Positions 32,852-41,246 of a stretch of DNA of 64,000 nucleotides are shown one piece after another. How positions within the stretch are numbered: position 1 is the first letter of the stretch; the number at the start of each line of letters is the position of its first letter. This DNA is from Novosphingobium colocasiae. GTDB lineage: Bacteria; Pseudomonadota; Alphaproteobacteria; Sphingomonadales; Sphingomonadaceae. The notes under the pieces are model-generated. The model saw only the letters and a program-made list of their open reading frames with translations, had not been told where the DNA came from and ran no database searches. The position numbers were made by a program, and so were the translations under genes. The DNA lies in contig NZ_BMZA01000006.1 in assembly GCF_014652555.1 (NCBI RefSeq), positions 95,237 to 159,236 on the forward strand. The letters run 5' to 3'.

Positions 32852-33466
32852 TTACTGCAGCGTCACTCCGTCCTCGTCATCGTCATCCACGCGGTGGCCG
32901 AAGAACTGCATGAGCTGGACCAGCAGCTCGCAGCGAACCGATATCGTTTCCGCTTCCAGCAGCGCCTGCTTGGCCGCCGCATCGAACGGCGCGATCTGCG
33001 AGACGCCGTTGATCAGCGCGACGTCATCCAGCCGCGACACCTGATCCCAGTCGATCGAATAGCCCTGCGCATCGGCAAACCGGCGCGCCTCACGCTCGAA
33101 GCTGGCGCGCTCGATCGGAGCCAGTACGCAGCTCTCGTCCTCCTCCAGCAGTTCCGCCTCGACCTGGCGGAACGGCGTGGTCACGGTCAGTTCGCGCAGG
33201 ACGCGGAAGCGCTTTTCGCCTTCGAGCACGATATTGAAGCGGCCGTCGTCCAGCGCCTCGACATCCTGGATACGGCCCAGGCACCCCACCGCGAACAGCG
33301 GCGCGCCTTCCTCCGCGCGCACCGGCTGGATCATGCCGATGCGCCGGTCGCGCGCCAGGGCATCGCTGATCATCGCCCGATAGCGCGGCTCGAAGATGTG
33401 CAACGGCAGTTGCAGCCCGGGATAGAGCAGCGCGCCGGACAGCGGAAAGATCGAGACGCGCGCCAC
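32852..33466 (-). CDS. LON-substrate-binding-domain protein
   Basis: A 204-residue stand-alone LON_substr_bdg (PUA-like) protein: 'FPLSGALLYPGLQLPLHIFEPRYRAM' is the hallmark opening, then 'GCLGRIQDVEALDDGRFNIVLEGEKRFRV' and a helical C-terminal part. It lacks the ATPase and protease domains of Lon, as usual for this small family; proposed roles are in peptide or CRBN-like recognition. I start at GTG 33466, because no ATG occurs near the conserved N-terminus and it lies 5 bases after the thioredoxin gene's stop (same operon). Confidence 0.82.
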   Translation of the reverse strand: MARVSIFPLSGALLYPGLQLPLHIFEPRYRAMISDALARDRRIGMIQPVRAEEGAPLFAVGCLGRIQDVEALDDGRFNIVLEGEKRFRVLRELTVTTPFRQVEAELLEEDESCVLAPIERASFEREARRFADAQGYSIDWDQVSRLDDVALINGVSQIAPFDAAAKQALLEAETISVRCELLVQLMQFFGHRVDDDDEDGVTLQ

Positions 33467-33471
33467 CCGCG

Positions 33472-34395
33472 TCAGCCGAACAGGATGGTCGACAGCTTGC
33501 GCCGCGTCGTCGTCGCCCAGGGGTCTTCCAGACCGACCACCTCGAAGATCTGCAGCAGCTTGGCCTTGGCGGCACCCTCGTTCCATTCGCGATCGGCGCG
33601 GATCATCGCCAGCAGCGTGTCGGCGGCGGCATCGCGCTCGCCGCTGGCGAAAGCGGCACTGGCGAACGCGAACTGCGCGTCCATGTCGGCCGGCCGCTCG
33701 GCAGCAGCCTTGCGCAGGTTCTCCAGCTCGGCATCGGCGGGTTTTGCACGCGCGAGTTCCAGCGCCGCGCGGGCGCGTTCGATATGCGCGTCACCGGCCA
33801 TCTCGGGCGCAAGCTGGTCCAGCACGCCTTGCGCTTCGTCCAGCCGTCCGGCCATGACCAGCCCGCGCAGCAGCCCGGCGGCGGCCTCTGCGTTGTCCGG
33901 TGCCATGTCGAGGATCTGCATGAAAATGCTCGCCCCCCGCTCGCCATCGCCCCCGGCCAGCGCTTCCTCGCCCATCGCGATCAGCGGGGCGAGATCGGCG
34001 GCGGGCGGCCCGGCCTGCACCGGCAGCTTGGCCAGCAACTGATCGAGCACCCCGGCAAGCTGGCTCTCGGTGCGGGCGCTGGTGAGGTCGGCCACGGGCT
34101 GCCCCTGGAACAGCGCGTAGACGGTGGGGATGGAGCGCACCTGGAACTGCGAGGCGATGAACTGGTCCTCGTCGACATTCACCTTGGCGAGGATCACGCC
34201 CTTGTCGGCATAGTCGGCGGCGACCTTTTCCAGCACCGGCGTCAACGCCTTGCACGGCCCGCACCATTCGGCCCAGAAATCGAGGATGACGAGCTGCGTC
34301 ATCGAGGGTTCGACGACATTCTTGCGGAAGCGATCCACCGCCTTCTGCTCGTCGAGGTTCAGCCCCATGCTGGCCAAAGTCCATGCTCCCGTCAT
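33472..34395 (-). CDS. Thioredoxin-TPR fusion protein (CnoX/YbbN-like)
   Basis: A 307-residue protein. The N-terminal thioredoxin domain (about residues 25-130) keeps both redox cysteines in 'DFWAEWCGPCKALTPVLEKV' (C45/C48) and the cis-proline in 'VRSIPTVYALF'. The C-terminal half is TPR-like helices ('GLVMAGRLDEAQGVLDQL', 'RARAALELARAKPADAELENL'). This layout matches YbbN/CnoX co-chaperones that protect or recruit oxidised clients. An ATG at 34368 is an alternative start. It is upstream of and co-transcribed with the LON-domain gene. Confidence 0.87.
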   Translation of the reverse strand: MTGAWTLASMGLNLDEQKAVDRFRKNVVEPSMTQLVILDFWAEWCGPCKALTPVLEKVAADYADKGVILAKVNVDEDQFIASQFQVRSIPTVYALFQGQPVADLTSARTESQLAGVLDQLLAKLPVQAGPPAADLAPLIAMGEEALAGGDGERGASIFMQILDMAPDNAEAAAGLLRGLVMAGRLDEAQGVLDQLAPEMAGDAHIERARAALELARAKPADAELENLRKAAAERPADMDAQFAFASAAFASGERDAAADTLLAMIRADREWNEGAAKAKLLQIFEVVGLEDPWATTTRRKLSTILFG

Positions 34396-34598
34396 TACCG
34401 CCCGCAAAAGATCGCTGGCCCTGCTGTAAATCGGTCCTGCGCGGCCGTTTGTGAAGGGTCAAAAGACAATTGCACGGGGGGCTGCGGGCGAGCGCGCGAT
34501 TTTGTCGTTTTCCCTCTTGCCGGGTTCGGAATCGACTGCTAGTGGCGCGCCTCCACCCCGGACCCGCCGGCTTCGCCCGCGCGGTTCGAGACGTCAGA

Positions 34599-34673
34599 GC
34601 GGGCGTAGCTCAGGGGTAGAGCACAACCTTGCCAAGGTTGGGGTCGAGGGTTCGAATCCCTTCGCCCGCTCCA
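34599..34673 (+). tRNA. tRNA-Gly (GCC anticodon)
   Basis: A cloverleaf is readable: acceptor GCGGGCG pairs with CGCCCGC, the D-arm contains AGCTCAGGGGTAGAGC, the anticodon stem-loop CCTTGCCAAGG has GCC at 34631-34633, the T-arm holds GGTTCGAATCC, and CCA is encoded. Everything downstream to the end of the window is island-like, so this tRNA's 3' end is a plausible integration site. Confidence 0.95.
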
Positions 34674-34976
34674 GTTTTCCTCCGAAAATCAGATATTTAG
34701 AAATTCGCTGAGGCGGAAAATCTTATTACGCGCACCTGTCAAAAGGGCAAAGTAATAAGGACGTAATATGCCGGGACCGCATTCTCGGGCATCTCCGGCG
34801 TGCAATCGGCGGGCCTTTCCAACCGCATCCGCCCGAGACACCAACCATTCCGAGGCTTTTTCCCGGCGATCCGCTCGCGCGCGATTAGAGGTCGCCTCGG
34901 GGTGCGCCGCTCCGGCGTCACGTCTTTCGAAGGGTGCGGTCTCATCCCGCGAGAGGTAGAGGTCCGAGGGAATTCC
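34674..34976. other. Island left border region without a recognisable gene
   Basis: About 300 bases between tRNA-Gly and the DUF932 leader. A short AT-rich stretch directly follows the tRNA (34680-34770), then GC-rich DNA with stops in all credible frames. A 114-codon minus-strand frame (34689-35033) has no protein-like character. The left attachment site of the island is expected here, but no repeat of the tRNA 3' end was seen elsewhere in the window. Confidence 0.4.
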
Positions 34977-35018
34977 GTGACGGGTTAAGGTCTGGGAGAG
35001 AGGCTCCCGGCACCCGTC
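34977..35018 (+). promoter_or_regulatory. Structured 5' leader of the DUF932 gene
   Basis: Outer stem GACGGGT (34979-34985)/ACCCGTC (35012-35018), inner stem CTGGGAG/CTCCCGG with loop AGAGG, then GGAG seven bases before the ATG. The same plan precedes parB at 36342-36386, with shared blocks GTGACGGGTT and GAGAGGCTCCCG. It is likely a cis-acting RNA or protein-binding leader controlling translation. Confidence 0.55.
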
Positions 35019-35031
35019 ATGGAGATGTCCC

Positions 35032-36228
35032 ATGACCCAGGTGCAAGTTCTGGACGCCGCGCGCGAAGGCGCTGGCGGCTACAAGGTGGATGTGAGCCGG
35101 GGAGAACGCGTCGGACGGGTGTCCTCGGAGTGGTTTTCCCGCCCGGCCGATGAGCGCTATCTCTCGCTGTCGGACTTGTTCGCCGCCGTCCATGGCCGCG
35201 CCGAGCGCAGCCGGACGCGGACGGTCGAGAGCGCGGCGATCAGGGTGGAAGCGAGCCGCGACGATGCCGAACGCCTCGCCCTGATGCTGCCCGGCTCGGA
35301 CCGGCCAGTTGCGCCCACCCATTGGAGCTTCGGCCAACTTGCCAGCCTGGTCGGCGCGCCGGCGGCCTACCTGCGCCAGCTTCCCGCGCCGCTTGCCGGG
35401 ATCAACCTGCAATATGGCCTGACCTCGCATCGTGCGGAGCAGGTGAAGACGCTCGAGACCGACGATGGCCGGACCGAACTGCGCGCCGTCACCGGCCCTG
35501 ACTATGGGCGCATCCATGACCACGAACTGGTCTCGGCGGTACAGCGCATCGCCGGCAACGGCACGGGCGATACCCGCTGGAAAGTACCCGGCGTGCTCGA
35601 CTGGTCGACCGGCATCTATAATCCGTGCGTCGACGTCACCCAACACACGACGACGCTCTACGCCTCGGACCGCGATGTCTTCCTGTTCCTCGTCGACGAT
35701 CTCAATCCGATCGAGGCCGGCAAGCTGCCCGACGGATCGCCCGATCTCTACTTCCGGGGCTTCTATTGCTGGAACTCGGAAGTGGGCGCCAAGACGCTGG
35801 GCATCGCCAGCTTCTACCTGCGTGCCGTGTGCCAGAACCGCAACCTGTGGGGCGTCGAGCAATTCGAGGAGATCACGATCCGGCATTCCAAATATGCCGC
35901 CTCGCGGTTCGCCCATGAAGCGGCTCCGGCGCTGACCCGCTTTGCCGATTCCTCGCCCTTGCCCTTCGTCAACGGCATCAAAGCAGCGCGCGAGCGCGTC
36001 GTCGCCGGAAGCGATGAGGACCGCGCGGATTTCTTGCGCAAGCGCGGCTTCTCGAAGGCCGATACCGCAAGGATTATCGGCACCGTGCTTGCCGAGGAAG
36101 GTCATCCGCCCTCGAGTGTCTTCGATTTCGTGCAGGGCATCACGGCGGTGGCGCGGGACAAGGCCCATCAGGATGCCCGGCTCGACATGGAGGCGCGGGC
36201 GAAGAAGCTGTTCGACCGCGTGACCTGA
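35032..36228 (+). CDS. DUF932 domain-containing protein
   Basis: A 398-residue protein of the phage/plasmid DUF932 family, a frequent first gene of alphaproteobacterial integrative elements and plasmids. Recognisable parts are 'PTHWSFGQLASLVGAPAAYLRQLP', 'GPDYGRIHDHELVSAVQRI', 'LYASDRDVFLFLVDD' and 'YFRGFYCWNSEVGAKTLGI'. The function is unproven. It is intact, unlike most backbone genes here, and carries the structured leader. It begins about 360 bases after tRNA-Gly, which fits an island end. Confidence 0.88.
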   Translation: MTQVQVLDAAREGAGGYKVDVSRGERVGRVSSEWFSRPADERYLSLSDLFAAVHGRAERSRTRTVESAAIRVEASRDDAERLALMLPGSDRPVAPTHWSFGQLASLVGAPAAYLRQLPAPLAGINLQYGLTSHRAEQVKTLETDDGRTELRAVTGPDYGRIHDHELVSAVQRIAGNGTGDTRWKVPGVLDWSTGIYNPCVDVTQHTTTLYASDRDVFLFLVDDLNPIEAGKLPDGSPDLYFRGFYCWNSEVGAKTLGIASFYLRAVCQNRNLWGVEQFEEITIRHSKYAASRFAHEAAPALTRFADSSPLPFVNGIKAARERVVAGSDEDRADFLRKRGFSKADTARIIGTVLAEEGHPPSSVFDFVQGITAVARDKAHQDARLDMEARAKKLFDRVT

Positions 36229-36341
36229 AACCCGGAAGCCGGAGGCACAACGACTGTGTCTCCGGGCGTCGGCGGGTGCGTCTGCCTTCTGCCTTCGTTC
36301 GTGCGGCGCCGTCCTCGAGTAAGAGGGCGGCGCTTCGCTTC

Positions 36342-36386
36342 GTGACGGGTTGAAGGCCGAGAGAGAGAGGCTCCCGACCGCCCGTC
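36342..36386 (+). promoter_or_regulatory. Structured 5' leader of parB
   Basis: GACGGG (36344-36349) pairs with CCCGTC (36381-36386) around GAGAGAGAGGCTCCCG, echoing the DUF932 leader at 34977. The inner stem is weaker. GGAG lies 10 bases before the ATG. Conservation of both sequence and position argues for a shared regulator. Confidence 0.5.
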
Positions 36387-36400
36387 GCGGAGTATATGTC

Positions 36401-38512
36401 ATGGCTACTGCTGCGAAGAAGATCACCCTGTCGTCCTCGCGCGACATTCCCTTCAACAAGCTCTTGCTGAGCCAGTCGAACGTCCGGAAGATCAAGGCCG
36501 GCGTCTCGATCGAGGAACTGGCCGAGGACATCGCCCGACGCGGCCTGCTCCAGGGCCTCAGCGTCCGGCCCGTCACCGACGACGCCGGAGCCGAGACCGG
36601 CATGTTCGAGATCCCGGCTGGCGGTCGCCGCTACCGCGCGCTCGAAATCCTCGTGAAGCAGAAGCGTCTCGCCCGGGTCGCGCCCGTGCCCTGCGTGGTG
36701 CGCGAGGACGGGATCGCCGAGGAGGACTCCTTGGCCGAGAATATCCAGCGCGCGCCGCTGCATCCGCTTGACCAGTTCCGCGCCTTCCTTGCGCTGCGCG
36801 AGAAGGGCCAGTCCGAGGAGGAAATCGCCGCTGCCTTCTTCGTCTCGGTTAACGTCGTCAAGCAGCGCCTGAAGTTCGCCTCGGTCTCGCCAAGGCTGCT
36901 CGACGTCTATGCCGAGGACGGCTTGACCCTCGACCAGCTCATGGCCTTCACCGTCTCGAGTGACCACGAGCGTCAGGAGCAGGTCTTCGACCGGCTGAGC
37001 CAGTCCTACGACAAGCAGCCCTATGCCATCCGGCGTATGCTGACCGAAGGCGCCGTGCGGGCCTGCGACAAGCGGGCGCGGTTCATCGGCCTCGACGCCT
37101 ATGTGGAGGCCGGCGGATGCGTGATGCGCGACCTGTTCCAGGGTGACGATGGCGGTTGGCTCCAGGACGTTGCCCTGGTCGACATGATGGTGACCGAGCG
37201 GCTCAATGAGGAAGCGAACGCGATCGCCGCGGAAGGCTGGAAGTGGATCGAGGTCGCCCCCGACTTCCCCTACGGGCACACTCACGGGCTGCGCCAGCTT
37301 CGCGGCGAACCCGTCGCACTGACGGATGAGGAGGAAAAGGCCTGCGATGCCTTCTAGGCCGAACTCGACCGGCTGACCGAAGAATATTCGGAGGCCGACG
37401 AACTCCCCGACGACATCGACGAGCGCCTGGGTGAAATCGAGACGGCGCTCGAAGGCTTCGAAGCGCGACCGATGCGGTTCGAGCCGGACGATGTCGCGCG
37501 GGCAGGCGCCTTCATCAGCATTGCGCCTTCCGGCACCTTGCGTGTCGAGCGCGGCTATGTGCGTCCCGAGGACGAGCAGCCGATCGAACCGGAAGGCGAC
37601 GAAGCCGGGGCCGCCGACGCTACTGCGGCAATGGCCAGTCGCGCCGATGACGGCTTCGTCACCGCCGAAGTTGCGCAGGCGCCGATTGAGCCTGAGGAGG
37701 ACGAAGGCCTGACGCCGATCCCGGACCGGCTGCTGACCGAGCTGACCGCGCACCGCACGCTCGGCTTGCGCCAGGCGCTTGGCGAACGGCCCGAGACGGC
37801 CTTCCTCGCCGCGCTTCACGCACTGACGCTCAAGGTGTTCTATCACTACGGCTCGGACAGCTGTCTCGAGCTCGATCTCAAGAGCGTCAGCTTCGGGGCG
37901 CAGGCGCCGGGATTGAACGACAGCACTTGCGCCGAGGCGATCTCCAAGCGGCACGAGCGCTGGGCAGCGGCCCTTCCCAAGGAATCGGAGGATCTGTGGG
38001 ATTCTCTTGGCGCCTGGGACGATACGCGCCGGGCAGCGCTCTTCGCCCACGTCGTCAGCCTTTCGATAAATGCGGTCCACGAAGCCTGGAACCGTAGGCC
38101 GCGCGCGCTCGCCCATGCCGATCGTCTGGCCAGGGCCGTCGATCTCGACATGGCGGCCGCAGACTGGCGCCCCAGCGTTGATACCTTCTTCGGCAGGGTG
38201 ACCAAGGCGCGCATCCTGCAGGCGGTCGCCGAAGCGAAGGGCCAGGACGCCGCCGATCGGATCGCCCATCTCAAGAAGGGCGACATGGCATCGCATGCCG
38301 AGGCGCTGCTGGCGGAGACCGGCTGGCTGCCCGAGCCGCTTCGCACGGTCCACGCTGAAGCTGGCGAGACGTCGTCGGACCAATCCGGCGATGAAAGCGC
38401 GGGGATCGCACAATCGGCGGAGGACGGCGGCAAAACGGATATGGGCGAAGTCGAGCCCGTCGGCGACAATGAACCCGCCGACGTAGAAGTTCACGCGATA
38501 GCCGCCGAATAG
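36401..38512 (+). pseudogene. parB: ParB/Spo0J-like partition protein, split by an in-frame amber codon
   Basis: One continuous 704-codon frame (ATG 36401 to TAG 38512) broken by a single TAG at 37355-37357 (codon 319). The first part, 318 residues, holds the ParB N-terminal nuclease/CTPase-like domain ('LLLSQSNVRKIKAGVSIEELAEDI', 'IPAGGRRYRALEIL', 'ENIQRAPLHPLDQFRAF') and the helix-turn-helix. The second part resumes at once, 'AELDRLTEEYSEADELPDDID', and is the ~385-residue C-terminal extension usual in island-borne ParB. One base change (GAG or CAG to TAG) explains it. The N-terminal product alone may still be made. An internal start near 37472 could express the tail. Confidence 0.8.
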
Positions 38513-38534
38513 TTTGCCGTAACTCGCGAAAACT

Positions 38535-38551
38535 GGCCCGCCGGGCCTTTT
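38535..38551 (+). terminator. Short hairpin terminator after parB
   Basis: GGCCC-GCC-GGGCC followed by TTTT, about 20 bases after the parB-frame stop and 18 bases before the next ATG. It is compact but has the stem-plus-T-run form. Confidence 0.45.
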
Positions 38552-38568
38552 CTCATGGAGGAGACCCC

Positions 38569-40197
38569 ATGGCCCGCGACGCCCATAATCTCGCCCGCGC
38601 CCTTGTCGACCGGGCCGAGCATGTCTGCAGGTACTATCTCGCCAGCGGCACGCGACAGGGCAACTACTGGCAGGTCGGCGACGTTCGCAACACGCCTGGG
38701 CGATCCATGTTCGTCCGCCTGCACGACAGCGCCAAGGGCATGGCGGGCAAATGGACCGACGCGGCAACGGGAGAGCATGGCGACCTGCTCGACGTGATCC
38801 GAGAGACTTGCGGCCTTGCCGCGTTCAGGGATGTTGCCGAGGAAGCCTGCCGTTTCTTGAGCCTCCCACCACCCGAGCCGCAGTCGAACGTGCGTTCGCG
38901 GCGAAAACCGAAGCCACCATCCGGATCACCCGGCGCGGCGCGCCGACTCTTTGCCATTGGACAATCGATAAGTGGCACACTCGCCGAGAGCTACTTGCGC
39001 AGCCGTGGCATCACCAGCTTGGAGGGGACCAGTGCGCTTCGCTTCCATCCGCGCTGCTACTATCGGCCCGACGAGCATGCGCCCACCGAAATGCGGCCCG
39101 CGATGCTCGCGGCCGTCACTGACCTCAGCGGAAAGCTGACCGGTCTGCACCGAACATGGCTCGATCCGGCAGGCTTCAGCGAGGCGACGCTTGGCAAGGC
39201 TCCGATCGAGACACCGCGCCGGGCTATGGGTGACCTTCTGGGGAACGCCGTCCGCTTCGGCGAGGCAGGCCCGGCCATGACTGCCGGTGAAGGCATCGAG
39301 ACCATGCTGTCGCTCCGCTCAATCTTGCCGTCCATGCCGATGGTGGCCGCACTCTCGGCGGCGCACCCCTTTGCCGACGAGCCCGACCCGCGCCCGCTGC
39401 CGGAAGGCAACTTGCTCGCCGGGGCCGTCGCCGACATCTTCGATGCGTTCATTGCCACCTTGACCGATACCCGGCTTGAACCCGATCTCGACGATCTCCT
39501 GTGGTCGACCGTCAATCTCTTCCACCGCGCTGCCGAACGCATGGGCCGCGAACTCGATGACAACGAGCAGGCGCAGCGCCGATCACAGCGCGAGCAGGAT
39601 GGCAGCGAAGTCCGGTCGGTCGAACTCGAGCGCCTGGTCGCCGAGGGCAGGACGCTGGTCGAACGTCAGGATGCCTTCGAACTGATGCGCGACCAGGCCG
39701 GTGATCACTACGAGCGTCACGCCGGCAAGCCATGGCTCCCGCATAGCGGCTCCAGGGTCAATCACCGCAATCTCACCTCGGCGATGATCGACAGCCGCGA
39801 TTTCCTCGCCGCCAGGAAGCGCGCCGAGCAGCAGGTCCTGCTCCCTACCGGTCCGAAGATCGCGTTCACCGGGGGCCTTGATTTCAACGATCATCAGCTG
39901 ATCTGGACCAAGCTCGACCAGGTCCACGCCCGGCATCCCGACATGGTGCTGATGCACGGCAAGTCCCCCAAGGGCGCCGAAAAGATCGCCTCGCGCTGGG
40001 CGGATCATCGCGGCGTGCCGCAGATCGGTTTTGCGCCGGACTGGTCCAGGCACGGCCGCGCTGCGCCCTTCAAGCGCAACGATCAGATGCTGGACGTGCT
40101 GCCGATCGGCGTCATCGTCTTCCCCGGCACGGGAATTCAGGAAAACCTTGCCGACAAGGCGAGAAAGCTCGGCATTCCGGTCTTGCGGTTCACATGA
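38569..40197 (+). CDS. Fusion of a truncated toprim protein and a DUF2493 protein
   Basis: A 542-residue chimera. Residues 1 to about 265 are the N-terminal part of an island toprim protein: zinc/primase-like start 'MARDAHNLARALVDRAEHVC', then 'YYRPDEHAPTEMRPAMLAAV' and the toprim glutamate in 'TAGEGIETMLSL', ending at 'AALSAAHPFADEPDPRP'. The toprim Asp-x-Asp part that should follow is missing. From 'LPEGNLLAGAVADIFDAFIAT' onward it is a DUF2493 protein, with 'GPKIAFTGGLDFNDHQLIW' and 'GVIVFPGTGIQENLADKA'. In related islands these are separate neighbouring genes, so an in-frame deletion has joined them. A strong AGGAG site precedes the ATG. Confidence 0.8.
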   Translation: MARDAHNLARALVDRAEHVCRYYLASGTRQGNYWQVGDVRNTPGRSMFVRLHDSAKGMAGKWTDAATGEHGDLLDVIRETCGLAAFRDVAEEACRFLSLPPPEPQSNVRSRRKPKPPSGSPGAARRLFAIGQSISGTLAESYLRSRGITSLEGTSALRFHPRCYYRPDEHAPTEMRPAMLAAVTDLSGKLTGLHRTWLDPAGFSEATLGKAPIETPRRAMGDLLGNAVRFGEAGPAMTAGEGIETMLSLRSILPSMPMVAALSAAHPFADEPDPRPLPEGNLLAGAVADIFDAFIATLTDTRLEPDLDDLLWSTVNLFHRAAERMGRELDDNEQAQRRSQREQDGSEVRSVELERLVAEGRTLVERQDAFELMRDQAGDHYERHAGKPWLPHSGSRVNHRNLTSAMIDSRDFLAARKRAEQQVLLPTGPKIAFTGGLDFNDHQLIWTKLDQVHARHPDMVLMHGKSPKGAEKIASRWADHRGVPQIGFAPDWSRHGRAAPFKRNDQMLDVLPIGVIVFPGTGIQENLADKARKLGIPVLRFT

Positions 40198-40214
40198 ATG
40201 CGCTGGAGCCTTTG

Positions 40215-40941
40215 TCAGTGCTGCGTCACCGGGTCGAGATGGACGTCCGTCTCCAACTTGAAGGCCTCGTGCCAGAGCGCGGTCTTGAAGTAGGTCTCAT
40301 CGCGCTTGAAGCCTTCCCCGGAACGGACCTCTTCGAGCAGTCCCATCCAGCACAGCGGGCGGAGCACATGAATGTAGAGTGCCGCCTTCATCCGAATTTC
40401 GTCACGCCAGCCTTGCCCTTCGCCGGGGCCGTACAGGACCAGACTGAGCCGGTCCTCGCTCAGGCCATGCTGGGCTTCGACATTTGATGACGTTCAGAAA
40501 GATGTCCCAGTTTCCCATCGGCTGATCGCCGTACCGCGTGTAACCGGTGTGATCGGTGGCGAAGAGAAACTGCTGGGCAAGCAGTGACCACAATGCTGCG
40601 GGTTCGGCCCTGAGTTGTCTCGCAAGCCGTGTCATATGCAGGGCACCATTTCTGCGCCCCGCCAGTTTTGCGCTCAGCAGCAGGTCATGCATGATCATCA
40701 ACGGCGGGAAGTCGCATTCGTTGAGGACCTTATTCACAGCATAGAGATCTTCGGTGGTGTAGAAAGGCCAATCGAATTCCGCTGCTGCCCATTCGACGAA
40801 ATATCGCTTCAGCGCGCCCGTTGCCGTCAGGCCGATCGGTCCTTTCTCGAGCACATAATCAAGTGTCAGGCAAACGGCGCGCAACATCGGCGAATGGCGC
40901 ATAGCGACTGCTGGATCGGAGATTGGGTGCAGGGGAGCCAT
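40215..40941 (-). pseudogene. Conserved hypothetical gene with a frameshift
   Basis: From ATG 40941 the frame reads 'MAPLHPISDPAVAMRHSPML' and 'YAVNKVLNECDFPPLMIMHDLLLSAKLAG' down to 'GNWDIFLNVI', then continues sensibly only in another frame: 'VEAQHGLSEDRLSLVLYGPG...YFKTALWHEAFKLETD' to a TGA at 40215. One extra A:T pair in the run at 40483-40485 accounts for the switch. Unshifted, the protein would be about 240 residues. It is a conserved sphingomonad-type hypothetical; role unknown. It could also be a sequencing error in a 3-base homopolymer. Confidence 0.65.
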
Positions 40942-40977
40942 CCACCCTTTATCGGAGAAATCGCGGTGGAAGCACAA

Positions 40978-41246
40978 TGGCGGAATCCGACGAGCCAGCC
41001 TGGGTCCGGGAACGTCGGCAATGTTGGCGGCTATGGACCTGGTGCCTGTGCTTGCCGGAAGTGACAGTTCCCGACCAATTCACGTCGTTCCCGGTAAGGT
41101 TTTGAATGTCCGGGTGATACGAAACTTGCCATTGGGAACAGGTTTGTTGACGGCCCTACATCGACACCAGCATTGCCTTGCCGTTACGAGCTCTGGGCGG
41201 AATTCGGCGAATTTGACGCCTTGCGGTCGGGGGAAAATGGCTGCGG
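40978..41246. other. Left junction of the catabolic cargo, no clear gene
   Basis: About 270 bases between the frameshifted gene and the MFS transporter. A 42-codon plus-strand frame at 40977-41105 ('MAESDEPAWVRERRQCW') is possible but unsupported. No IS end or inverted repeat was recognised. Confidence 0.4.

Noticed and set aside
34689..35033. 114-codon minus-strand frame at the island border
   Set aside because: It runs across the structured DUF932 leader, has no ribosome site and no recognisable motif.
36140..38767. 875-codon minus-strand frame
   Set aside because: It lies opposite DUF932, parB and toprim genes, which have clear family motifs; no motif is visible in the antisense translation.
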